Shown: piece after piece, positions 37,005-44,649 of the stretch
Layout: each line of letters starts with the position of its first letter
How positions within the stretch are numbered: position 1 is the stretch's first letter
Source: Desulfobacterium sp.
GTDB lineage: Bacteria; Desulfobacterota; Desulfobacteria; Desulfobacterales; Desulfobacteraceae
Direction of reading: 5' to 3'
Assembly: GCA_030145245.1 (NCBI GenBank)
Contig: JAQYWC010000024.1
Span: 1-64,000 of the forward strand
DNA length: 64,000 bases
Made by a program: the position numbers and the translations under genes
Notes under the pieces: model-generated
What the model was told of the DNA's origin: nothing
What the model saw: only the letters and a program-made list of their open reading frames with translations
Database searches by the model: none

Positions 37005-37181
37005 TTGAGGTAAGAGCCCAATATTTGCTCTACACTCTGAGATTTGGTTTTTTAAACAAAGTTAAGAGTGTCATACTTTCTCCCTTTTTGTTGTCTGAAC
37101 GGCAGTTTAAATAACACTGGGAAAAAGAGCGGTTTTTCCGCACACACCTTATGCGATGAGGGCTCTTGTCTCAATTTTTTT
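37005..37181 (+). ncRNA. Candidate DRT3 ncRNA with ACACAC template tract
   Basis: A long-range stem closes this element: TTGAG-GT-AAGAGCCC (37005-37019) pairs with GGGCTCTT-GT-CTCAA (37160-37174), 13 Watson-Crick pairs plus two G-U. A run of seven T follows directly, so the same stem can act as terminator. Inside are a hairpin ACACTCT/AGAGTGT (37032-37038 with 37065-37071) and a small GCGG-T5-CCGC hairpin (37129-37141). Directly after it is CACACACC (37141-37148). An AC-repeat template in a structured RNA next to the RT genes is what DRT3 is reported to use. No RNA expression data are available here. Confidence 0.72.
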
Positions 37182-37312
37182 CTAAAATATTATTTGATGG
37201 TCCTGTGAAAAAAAAAAGCGGAATTTTTCGAAAGCCTTCAATTGCTCCCTATATCACAGTGGGTGTTTATTCAAGCAAAGATAGATTCGATAAAGTCTTA
37301 TGCTGACGCAGC

Positions 37313-38221
37313 TCAAGGATGCCAGACAGCATCATGCACCCGGAGCATGGCCTCGATTTTGGGGTCATCGCTCCTGGTTTCAAGATAGGTAAAGAACAGA
37401 TCCAGGGCCAGGGTCTTGCCACGCCAGAGGGCGGCCCGGCCTGCTTTCTCGGCGGCTTCGGTCTCCTTCCGGGCCATCAACCCCAGTCCGGCGCCCGCCT
37501 GTATCAGCCGGATCATTGTCTCGTCATCCGCTTCCACTGTCTTCAGGAGGTCTTGGTCTTTCTGGCCGAAATGTTCCTCGATACGCTTGCCCAGGGGGCT
37601 TCCCTTTGTGTTTACCACCCAGGGCAGGGCTGCGATTTGTTGGGGGGTGGCGTTTTTGAGCTTTTGTTTCCAGGAGGCGGGGCCTGCCACCAGGAAGTCT
37701 ACGGATCTGAGAAAGCGGGTTTTGATGCCCGGGGTTGCGGGTGGTCCCAGGATATAGCCGCCGTCGAACTCTCCGGTTTTAAGGTACTTTTCCACCCGCT
37801 GGGATGAACTCTGGATCAGCTGGAGGGTCAATTGGGGGTACAGGGTTTTGACCTGGTCAAAGAGGCTGGTGATCCTGAGGATATCCGGGTGGGTGTTGAT
37901 GCCGATCTTTACTCCGCCGATGGGTTGGCCCTTGATCTTTTCTGCCTGGTTGAGAAGAGCGGTGGAGGAGTCAAGCACTGTTATGGCCTTGGCAAGCATG
38001 AGCTCTCCCTGGTCGGTGAGGGTCATTCCTTTTTTGCTTCGCTGGAACAGGGCGATGCCGAGTTCCTGCTCAAGGGCCTTGATGTGGGCGCTGACCGAGG
38101 GCTGGCTTGTGTGGAGGCGCTTGGCTGCCCTGGTGAGGTGTTTCTCCTTGGCGACTGCCGCAAAGGTGCACAGACCTCTCTTGATATGTCCATGAAGGTT
38201 TTGAGTACGGGGGAGATCCAT
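37313..38221 (-). CDS. LysR family regulator with rearranged 5' end
   Basis: From about residue 17 on, this is a normal LysR protein: helix-turn-helix LTRAAKRLHTSQPSVSAHIKALEQELG, then an effector domain. It is a close paralogue of the LysR encoded at 61663-62538 (for example KGVKIGIN-like GGVKIGIN, LQLIQSSSQRVEKYLKTGEFD, LETRSDDPKIEAML). The paralogue begins MELYQLRTFVTVAEEKH; here LCTFAAVAKEKH is preceded by residues that belong to the out-of-frame 3' end of the neighbouring LysR gene. The native start is therefore lost, and the ATG at 38221 is a fortuitous one without a good ribosome-binding site. It may be poorly translated or a decaying gene. Confidence 0.72.
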   Translation of the reverse strand: MDLPRTQNLHGHIKRGLCTFAAVAKEKHLTRAAKRLHTSQPSVSAHIKALEQELGIALFQRSKKGMTLTDQGELMLAKAITVLDSSTALLNQAEKIKGQPIGGVKIGINTHPDILRITSLFDQVKTLYPQLTLQLIQSSSQRVEKYLKTGEFDGGYILGPPATPGIKTRFLRSVDFLVAGPASWKQKLKNATPQQIAALPWVVNTKGSPLGKRIEEHFGQKDQDLLKTVEADDETMIRLIQAGAGLGLMARKETEAAEKAGRAALWRGKTLALDLFFTYLETRSDDPKIEAMLRVHDAVWHP

Positions 38222-39045
38222 TTGTCCTTGTGGTGGATCATCAGCACGGCGGATTCTATGGTGTCATCGGTCCAGGGGAGGGGGGTGAGTTTTTTTTGGG
38301 CGATCTCTGCTGCTACGGCGATTTGGGGGATGATGGTTATGCCTATGCCTCTTATGACGCATTGCTTGACCGATTCGATGCTGTTGAGTTCAGTGATGGT
38401 GGATTTTATTTGGCTCTCGGAGAGCATGGTCTCGAACTGCATTTTGTAGCCGCAGTCGTGCTTGGGCAGAAGGATGGACTCTCCTTCAAGATCTTTGGTG
38501 TTGATTATTGGTTTGGCGGCAAGTGGGTGGTTGGGATCGGCGACCAGGATGAGGGGTTCGATTGCCAGGACCTCTGATTGGAGATCCAGGGCGTTGATGG
38601 AGTCGGCCAGGAGGAAGGCCACATCGATGATGCCGGCTTTTAGCTCCTGCTCAAGGGTGTAGGAGGCGCAGGTGCTTACGTTGAAACCCACCTTGGGATA
38701 GCGGGTTTTGAACTGTTGCAGGATGTCGGGGAGGCGGTAGGTGCTCAGGGTCTGGGGGATGCGGACGGAGATGGAGCCGTGGGGCTCCTCTTTGCGGGAC
38801 ATCTCGGTGAGGGTCTCCTGTTCCATATCCACCATTTTACGGGCATACCGGATCAGCTTCTGGCCTTCCTGGGTGAGAACGATGCGTTTGCCCAGGCGTT
38901 CAAACAGGGAGACGCCCAGCTCCTGTTCAAGGAGCTTTATCTGAGCCGATACGGTGGACTGGGCGTAGTTCAGGACCTGGGCCGCGCGGTTGAAGCTTAA
39001 GAGCTGGGCCACGGTTTGGAATGTTTTGAGTTGCCGTATCTCCAT
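38023..39045 (-). CDS. LysR family regulator with a readthrough C-terminal tail
   Basis: Residues 1-285 are a normal LysR protein: helix-turn-helix FNRAAQVLNYAQSTVSAQIKLLEQELG, and an effector domain ending HHKDKWISPVLKTFMDISRE, where such proteins usually stop. The frame then continues for about 50 residues (CAPLRQSPRRNTS...) that are simply an out-of-frame reading of the next LysR gene. A deletion appears to have removed the native stop and the start of the downstream gene. It resembles CynR/CysB-type regulators acting on small metabolites; the target is unknown. The weak SD is typical of LysR genes. Confidence 0.78.
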   Translation of the reverse strand: MEIRQLKTFQTVAQLLSFNRAAQVLNYAQSTVSAQIKLLEQELGVSLFERLGKRIVLTQEGQKLIRYARKMVDMEQETLTEMSRKEEPHGSISVRIPQTLSTYRLPDILQQFKTRYPKVGFNVSTCASYTLEQELKAGIIDVAFLLADSINALDLQSEVLAIEPLILVADPNHPLAAKPIINTKDLEGESILLPKHDCGYKMQFETMLSESQIKSTITELNSIESVKQCVIRGIGITIIPQIAVAAEIAQKKLTPLPWTDDTIESAVLMIHHKDKWISPVLKTFMDISREVCAPLRQSPRRNTSPGQPSASTQASPRSAPTSRPLSRNSASPCSSEAKKE

Positions 39046-39118
39046 TTGGGTCGCCTTTAATCGGGTTTAGCGATTACAGAGGTTAAATTATTTGGTATCC
39101 CAAAAAGTGGGGGGCGTG

Positions 39119-40051
39119 TCAATAGAGGCTGAACTTTTTCCTGTAGGCGGTGGGGGAAAGGCCGGTTACTTTTTTGAAGAGTCTTCTGAAGGAGCTGACA
39201 TCTTCATAGCCGGTGGCATGGGTGATGGCGTCGATGGATTGGCTGGTTGTCTCAAGGAGGGTGCGGGCATTTGCTATGCGGAGATGCTGGAGGTGCTCAA
39301 GGGGGGTATCGCCGGTGGCCTTTTTGAATCGTCTGGCCAGGGTGCGCTGGCCCAGGCCTGCTTGTTCGGCAAGTTGGGATATGGAGATGGGAGCGGCAGC
39401 GTTTTCCTTCATCCAGTGCTGGACGTGCAGGATCTGTTCGTCACCGTGGGTGGTGTTGATGCGGAATGAGGAATAGGGGGTTTGGGACTTTCTTAAGGGA
39501 TCGATGAGAAGGGTTTTTGAGAGGGACAGGGCAAGGTCGGGGGATCCGAACCGGGCGGCAAGATAGAGGGAGAGATCCATGTAGGCGGTGACCCCGCCTG
39601 CTGTGATGAAATCCCCCTCATCCACGAGCATTTTCTCGGGCTTGAGGATGACGTCTGGGTAGCGGGTTTGAAACTCGTCTGCCAGGTTCCAGTGGGTTGT
39701 GGCGGTTCTGTTGGCAAGGAGGCCGGTCTCGGCCATTAGGAACACGCCTGCACAGACGGCACAGATGCAGACGCCCTTTTGGTGCTGATCCCGGAGCCAG
39801 GCGATCAGGGGTTTGTTGGCGAGGATGGGGTCAAGGTCGCCAAAGATCACCGGGATCATGATGATGTCGGGGTTGTAATCCTGTTTACTCATATGGGGGG
39901 TGATTTGGAGGCCGTTGAAACAGGTTACGGTCAGATTGTTGTCTGCGATGATTGCAAGGTCGAACAGGGCGGCCACGGAAAGGATGTCAAAGGGTCCGGT
40001 GACGCTGGACTGCATGCAGTTCTCAAGGGCCAGGATGCCGATTTTAGTCAT
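39119..40051 (-). CDS. GlxA family AraC-type regulator (DJ-1/PfpI domain + HTH)
   Basis: A 310-residue regulator. Residues 1-175 have a DJ-1/PfpI fold (MTKIGILALENCMQSSVTGP and CICAVCAGVFLMAETGLL with the elbow cysteine). Residues about 210-308 hold the two AraC helix-turn-helix motifs (ISISQLAEQAGLGQRTLARRFKKATG and TGYEDVSSFRRLFKKVTGLSPTAYR). This combination is the GlxA/FtrA family, often next to isochorismatase-like or amidohydrolase genes. It lies divergent to such a hydrolase (40174), which is its probable target. AAAGGAG precedes the ATG. Confidence 0.9.
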   Translation of the reverse strand: MTKIGILALENCMQSSVTGPFDILSVAALFDLAIIADNNLTVTCFNGLQITPHMSKQDYNPDIIMIPVIFGDLDPILANKPLIAWLRDQHQKGVCICAVCAGVFLMAETGLLANRTATTHWNLADEFQTRYPDVILKPEKMLVDEGDFITAGGVTAYMDLSLYLAARFGSPDLALSLSKTLLIDPLRKSQTPYSSFRINTTHGDEQILHVQHWMKENAAAPISISQLAEQAGLGQRTLARRFKKATGDTPLEHLQHLRIANARTLLETTSQSIDAITHATGYEDVSSFRRLFKKVTGLSPTAYRKKFSLY

Positions 40052-40173
40052 GGTGCTCCTTTGGGGTTAAAATGAAGATTGTCCGATATCGCATCCTTTT
40101 TGTCAATACAGACACTTCTCAAGGGGAGATTTTGCGGATACAATCATGGAAACTTTAAACAAGGAGATGAAAA

Positions 40174-40722
40174 ATGAAAGAGACCGCATTATTGCTGATC
40201 GATATCCAGAACGATTACTTTCCCGGGGGTAAAATGGCGCTTGAGGGGGTAGGGGAAGCCGGGGAGAAAGCGGCTGAGATACTGGCTTATTTCCGGGAAA
40301 AGGGGTTGCCGGTTTTCCATGTGCAGCATGAATCCGTTGGTGAAACGGCCAGTTTTTTTCTTCCCGGAACAGAAGGCCAGAAGATCAACGGGGTTGTAAA
40401 GCCTGAAGGGGAGGAACCGGTGATTGTGAAGCATTCCCCCAACAGTTTTGCCCAAACCGGGCTGTTGGAGATGCTTCGGGCGCAGAATATCCGGAAGCTG
40501 GTTGTCACGGGGTGTATGACGTTCATGTGCGTGGATGCCACGGTAAGGGCGGCAAAGGACCTGGGATTTGACTGCACCCTGATCCATGATGCAACGGCTG
40601 CCCGGGCTTTGGAGTTCAATGGCCGGAGTGTCACGGCGGACCAGGTGAAAACCTCGTTTTTAGCGGCTTTGGCCATGGTGTGTGACCGGGTGATCAGCTG
40701 CGGGGAGTTCCTGAAATCCTAA
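40174..40722 (+). CDS. Isochorismatase-fold cysteine hydrolase
   Basis: A 182-residue enzyme with the family triad: Asp10 (LLIDIQNDYFPGG), Lys86 (VIVKHSPNSF) and Cys119 (TGCMTFMCVDATVRAAKDLGF). Members hydrolyse isochorismate, nicotinamide or other small amides. The substrate cannot be read from sequence. It starts after AAACAAGGAGATG, divergent from the GlxA-type regulator. Its stop lies 2 bp from the convergent stop of the kinase at 40725, with no space for a terminator. Confidence 0.9.
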   Translation: MKETALLLIDIQNDYFPGGKMALEGVGEAGEKAAEILAYFREKGLPVFHVQHESVGETASFFLPGTEGQKINGVVKPEGEEPVIVKHSPNSFAQTGLLEMLRAQNIRKLVVTGCMTFMCVDATVRAAKDLGFDCTLIHDATAARALEFNGRSVTADQVKTSFLAALAMVCDRVISCGEFLKS

Positions 40723-40724
40723 TT

Positions 40725-43253
40725 TTACAGGGGAAGGGTGATGATGAATTTTGTTCCCTTTCCCAGGGTGGATTCGATGTTCATTTCGCCGCCGTGGTCT
40801 TCCACGATAATAAAATAGGACAGGGAGAGACCCAGGCCGGTTCCTTTGGTCGTTTCCTTGGTGGTGAAAAACGGCTCAAAGATGCGCTTGCTGGTCTCTT
40901 GATCCATACCCGGACCGTTGTCCTCGATCTCCATGTGAATTTTGTGCTCATCTTTTTTCAACCGGAGGATCAGGCCGGGGGCTTTATCGGTCTGTTTTAC
41001 TTCGGCCATGGCTTCCGTGGCGTTCTTCAGAATGTTGAATATCACCTGCTGGATCTTGCTGCCCTCGCAGGAAACAAAGGGAAGATCCGGATCATATTCC
41101 TTTACGATTTGGAATTGCCTGAAATCATATCTCTTTTTCAGATCATAATCATTCTGGGCAAGCTCCAGGGTTTTATCCATGATTTCAGCGATATTCTGTT
41201 TGTGTTTGGTGGCATCACTCTGTCTTGCAAAATCGAGCATGTTCTCGACGATTTTTGCCGCCTGTTGGCCTGCGCCATGGATGGAATGAAGGATTTTAAT
41301 AATATTGCGCTTCTCCATGAAATCCTTAATGACCGGCAGGGTGGTGCCGGCTTCCATGGCGGCTTTCTCATCCGCAGGAAAGGAGTTGTCAAACCGGTTC
41401 AGGAGCACCTGGGCATTCTGCATCATGCCGGCCAGGGGGTTGTTGATCTCATGGGCCATGCCGGCTGCAAGCCCTCCGACAGAGAGCATTTTCTCCGACT
41501 GAATCATCATCTCCCGGGAGTGTTTTCTCTCGGTGATGTCGGTGGCGATCTCCAGGCGGACCAATCGGCCGTCGGTCCATTGAATCGCCTGATCCCTGCA
41601 TTCATACCATCGGTTCGTAACCGTGTTCCTGTATTCCCACACATGAACACCGGATGGATTGCCATGGGTATCCAGGAGCTTGTGGTTGGTGCAAAAGTCG
41701 CACGGCCCGGGCTGATCGGTCTGAATGCTTTTCCAGCAGGTCTTTCCGGTGACATCCCCCCAGAGATCCCGGGCATGCCTGTTTACAAATAACAGTTCAT
41801 ATGTGTTCATGTCAGAAATGTAGACTAACGAATCAAGGCTATCCATGATGATCTGAAAGCGCTTGTTTGTCATCTGCAGTTCTTTGCGGGCGGTTTCAAG
41901 TTCAGTAATATCCACGGTAATCCCTCCCAGCAGAGGCGGTTTACCTGGACGTTCGATCCTGAACTTTTGCGTATTATAAAAACGCATTTCATTGTTCTTA
42001 TCGGGGAATTCTTCAAAGATATTTTTGTAACCGGTTGAAAGAACTTTCCTGTCATCTGCAACCATCGCCTCGGCTCTCTTCTTTGGCAAAATATCAAGAA
42101 CGGATTTTCCAACCCAGCCTTTTTCGCCGAGAAGCTCATTTGTGCGCTTGTTAACATACAGGTTTTTACTGTTCTCATCCTTGATAAAGACCATTAAAGG
42201 CAGATAATCCATAAACAGGGAAAAAAGCTCCTCGCTTTCCTGTAACTCCTGATTCTTGGCCCATAATTCTTTTGTTTTTCTTTTTACCTGAATCCGTGAG
42301 ATGACCAGCCCGGAAGTGAAAATAAGCAGTAGAGCCATGGTGAGCTGTAACAGGGTCTTAACCCAGCCGGGGAACACTTCAACCGTCTTTTCTGCGACTT
42401 CGGCTTCAAAATATTTTCCAAGCAACCGGTAGTAGATTGAATCGTTATCATCCTTGAGCTGCTTTATGCGGACGTTGATTCTTTCTGCAATATGCCGGGT
42501 GGTGGGGGTGTTTTTCGGGAAGGCGAACTTGATGTCCATGGGCTGAAAAATCACCGCTGTCTTTTTTACCGCAAATTTGTCTTCGTTCTTATCTCCGAAG
42601 TCCCGGCTTATTACCCCGGCATCGGCATGGTTGTTTTCCAGGGCTTTAAAAACAGCAGGATAATTTTCAACTTCCATGAAAGTGCATTTTAAATCAAACT
42701 GACTGGCGATCTCTTTTATTCCGCCGGGACCGTCTAAATTGACACTTTCTTTAGGAGCGGCAATTGTTTTGTTTTTCAGATCACTGATGGATGCAATTTC
42801 ATGATTGTTTTGGTTTATGTAGAGTCTTGACCAGCTCAAAAGAACCGTTGCTTCGGAAAAATCATAGATCATGCTTCGTTTTGCGGTATAGGCGATATCG
42901 GGCAGGATATCAATTTTACGGTTTTTCAAACGGTCCAGTCCCTGGGTCCAGGATCCCTGAACATATTCTAATGTCCAGTTCTCTTTGGCCGCTATATATT
43001 CAATCAGTTCCGGCCAGAAGCCGGACACCTTTCCCTGGTCGTCTATAAAAATTTTGGGCTTGTTCTCAGATATGCCGACCTTTACCGTCAAAGGTTCTTT
43101 GGCGGCCTCAACGGTGGTAAGGGACGCGATCAGGAAGAGAATCGTCAGCAAGGAAAGAAGACCGGTTCGCCGGGATGCCCTGGGAGTGTTTTTGCAAAAT
43201 TTGACAGGTGTAAAAATGAGCCTTTTCCTTTTTTTAATGGCACCATAAAACAA
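40725..43253 (-). CDS. Hybrid sensor histidine kinase: periplasmic SBP domain, two PAS, HisKA, HATPase (copy 1)
   Basis: An 842-residue kinase. A membrane segment near residues 32-50 is followed by a periplasmic solute-binding-protein-like domain (about 52-280; VKVGISENKPKIFID and ILPDIAYTAKR), a second membrane helix (about 285-310), PAS 1, PAS 2 with the Cys-rich stretch CWKSIQ then PGPCDFCTN, a HisKA with GMAHEINNPLAGMM (phosphohistidine) and a HATPase with NGPGM and GTGLGLSLS. The ligand is unknown. No receiver domain or response regulator gene is adjacent. It starts at TTG 43253 without a strong ribosome-binding site, so the N-terminus is uncertain. A paralogue lies at 46478-48994. Confidence 0.88.
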   Translation of the reverse strand: MFYGAIKKRKRLIFTPVKFCKNTPRASRRTGLLSLLTILFLIASLTTVEAAKEPLTVKVGISENKPKIFIDDQGKVSGFWPELIEYIAAKENWTLEYVQGSWTQGLDRLKNRKIDILPDIAYTAKRSMIYDFSEATVLLSWSRLYINQNNHEIASISDLKNKTIAAPKESVNLDGPGGIKEIASQFDLKCTFMEVENYPAVFKALENNHADAGVISRDFGDKNEDKFAVKKTAVIFQPMDIKFAFPKNTPTTRHIAERINVRIKQLKDDNDSIYYRLLGKYFEAEVAEKTVEVFPGWVKTLLQLTMALLLIFTSGLVISRIQVKRKTKELWAKNQELQESEELFSLFMDYLPLMVFIKDENSKNLYVNKRTNELLGEKGWVGKSVLDILPKKRAEAMVADDRKVLSTGYKNIFEEFPDKNNEMRFYNTQKFRIERPGKPPLLGGITVDITELETARKELQMTNKRFQIIMDSLDSLVYISDMNTYELLFVNRHARDLWGDVTGKTCWKSIQTDQPGPCDFCTNHKLLDTHGNPSGVHVWEYRNTVTNRWYECRDQAIQWTDGRLVRLEIATDITERKHSREMMIQSEKMLSVGGLAAGMAHEINNPLAGMMQNAQVLLNRFDNSFPADEKAAMEAGTTLPVIKDFMEKRNIIKILHSIHGAGQQAAKIVENMLDFARQSDATKHKQNIAEIMDKTLELAQNDYDLKKRYDFRQFQIVKEYDPDLPFVSCEGSKIQQVIFNILKNATEAMAEVKQTDKAPGLILRLKKDEHKIHMEIEDNGPGMDQETSKRIFEPFFTTKETTKGTGLGLSLSYFIIVEDHGGEMNIESTLGKGTKFIITLPL

Positions 43254-43365
43254 GAGCCTGTATGCCGTATTCGCGGCCCATGATAGATATGGCGCCGCTG
43301 TTTGTCAATAGATTAGGATAATGATCAGGTTTGCAAGGCATGAATCCTGGCGGGACCGGGAATGA

Positions 43366-44502
43366 TTACGATATGATCATGGCCTTGGTCTGGTTCCTTC
43401 CGTTGTTTTTGGCTTTGTAAAGCGCTGTGTCAGCTTCCATCATAAGGAGTGTGCTGGGTTTGGTATGCCTGGGGATACAGGAGGCGATCCCTGCGCTGAT
43501 GGTTATCTGGATTTTGAACTCCTCGTAGGTCACGTACAAGGACGCAATATAGTTGCGAAGCGATTCTGCCATCTGGAATGCATTTTGAGAATCGGTTCCG
43601 GGAAGTAAAATGGCAAACTCTTCCCCACCGTATCTGACCACCACATCCGTACACCGCTTGAAGGTCTTTTGGAATTCCCGGGTTACGGTTTTCAGGACCT
43701 GGTCGCCGGCCGGGTGGCCATAGGTGTCGTTGACCTTTTTAAAGTGATCAAGATCGATGATGATTAACGTCAGGGGAGTGCCTTCACGGGAGGCCCGTTT
43801 CCATTCTATCTCGAAAATTTTGCTGAAATAGCGCCGGTTGTAGGCACCGGTAAGACCGTCCGTTTCGCTGATCCGTTTGAGTTCCCTGCTTTTTTCTTCC
43901 AGTTTGGCTTCGTTCGAGAGCGCATACCGGTACTCATTGTATCCCTTGAGTGTGATCATCACCATGTATGAAAAATAGGTTAAAATGATCAGCAGGGCGG
44001 GAAGTTCCCCTCTTTTGAACAGGATGAGAAGGATGGCCGTGGGCAGTAGCAGGATGGCAATGTATGCCAACGCAAGGCGCTTGTCCGGGACGTATAAGGT
44101 GGTGCCGCCGGAACATAACCCGGTTGTGGTTAACATCATTAAAAGTTTGAACTCGGTGTCCACGGGGTGGAACATGGAGTAAATAAACAGGGCGCTCCAG
44201 ATGCCTGCAGGGGTCAGAACCGTGACGGCCAGAGAACTGAAACGGACTTGCCGGCGATGGGGGGCTGGTTTTCGAAAATCGATCTGTTGCTTGATCCGCA
44301 CAAGGCTGATCAAAAAGAATATGGCCAGCACAGACCATGAAAAGATCGGTCTGATCCGGTATAGGCCGGTGGAAAATATAATGATACCCCACAGGACGAG
44401 ATACACTGTAATGCCCATCCTGGAGCGGATCATCAGGTCGCGGATAATTCTGTTATTGAATTGAACCAAGGTTTGCAGTGCGTTTTTTTGATTATTGTTC
44501 AA
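43366..44502 (-). CDS. Membrane diguanylate cyclase (GGDEF)
   Basis: TTG 44502 is chosen (AAAGG nine bases upstream); a longer frame to 44613 would run through the FNR-type box of the hcp promoter. The 378-residue product has about five or six membrane helices (about 30-175), then a GGDEF domain: DGLTGAYNRRYF, DLDHFKKVNDTYGHPAGD and the active GGEEF in RYGGEEFAILLPG. The RCTD motif exactly five residues before it is an intact product-inhibition site. It should make c-di-GMP from two GTP. It lies divergent to hcp and upstream of kinase copy 1 on the same strand; a membrane input is likely. Confidence 0.9.
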   Translation of the reverse strand: MNNNQKNALQTLVQFNNRIIRDLMIRSRMGITVYLVLWGIIIFSTGLYRIRPIFSWSVLAIFFLISLVRIKQQIDFRKPAPHRRQVRFSSLAVTVLTPAGIWSALFIYSMFHPVDTEFKLLMMLTTTGLCSGGTTLYVPDKRLALAYIAILLLPTAILLILFKRGELPALLIILTYFSYMVMITLKGYNEYRYALSNEAKLEEKSRELKRISETDGLTGAYNRRYFSKIFEIEWKRASREGTPLTLIIIDLDHFKKVNDTYGHPAGDQVLKTVTREFQKTFKRCTDVVVRYGGEEFAILLPGTDSQNAFQMAESLRNYIASLYVTYEEFKIQITISAGIASCIPRHTKPSTLLMMEADTALYKAKNNGRNQTKAMIIS

Positions 44503-44562
44503 AATGTAATACCTTTGTCGTAAACAATAGATAGTCGTGCATTCCTGTGTTTTTTCCTTTTC

Positions 44563-44576
44563 TTGATCTGTATCAA
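44563..44576 (+). promoter_or_regulatory. Perfect FNR/HcpR-type palindrome upstream of hcp
   Basis: TTGATCTGTATCAA fits TTGAT-N4-ATCAA exactly. Its centre (44569.5) is 41.5 bases before the start predicted from the -10 box TATGAT at 44599-44604. This is the class II activator position. FNR, DNR or HcpR family regulators are known to control hcp in response to NO or anoxia; which one acts here is inferred. Confidence 0.85.
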
Positions 44577-44598
44577 GGAAACCGGCAGCCAATTCGCC

Positions 44599-44604
44599 TA
44601 TGAT
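44599..44604 (+). promoter_or_regulatory. -10 box of the hcp promoter
   Basis: TATGAT, with the predicted start near 44611, about 39 bases before the hcp ATG. The FNR-type box replaces a -35 element. Confidence 0.65.
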
Positions 44605-44649
44605 ATCCCACAATGTGATATAAAATCAACCTGCAGATAAGGAGAGACC

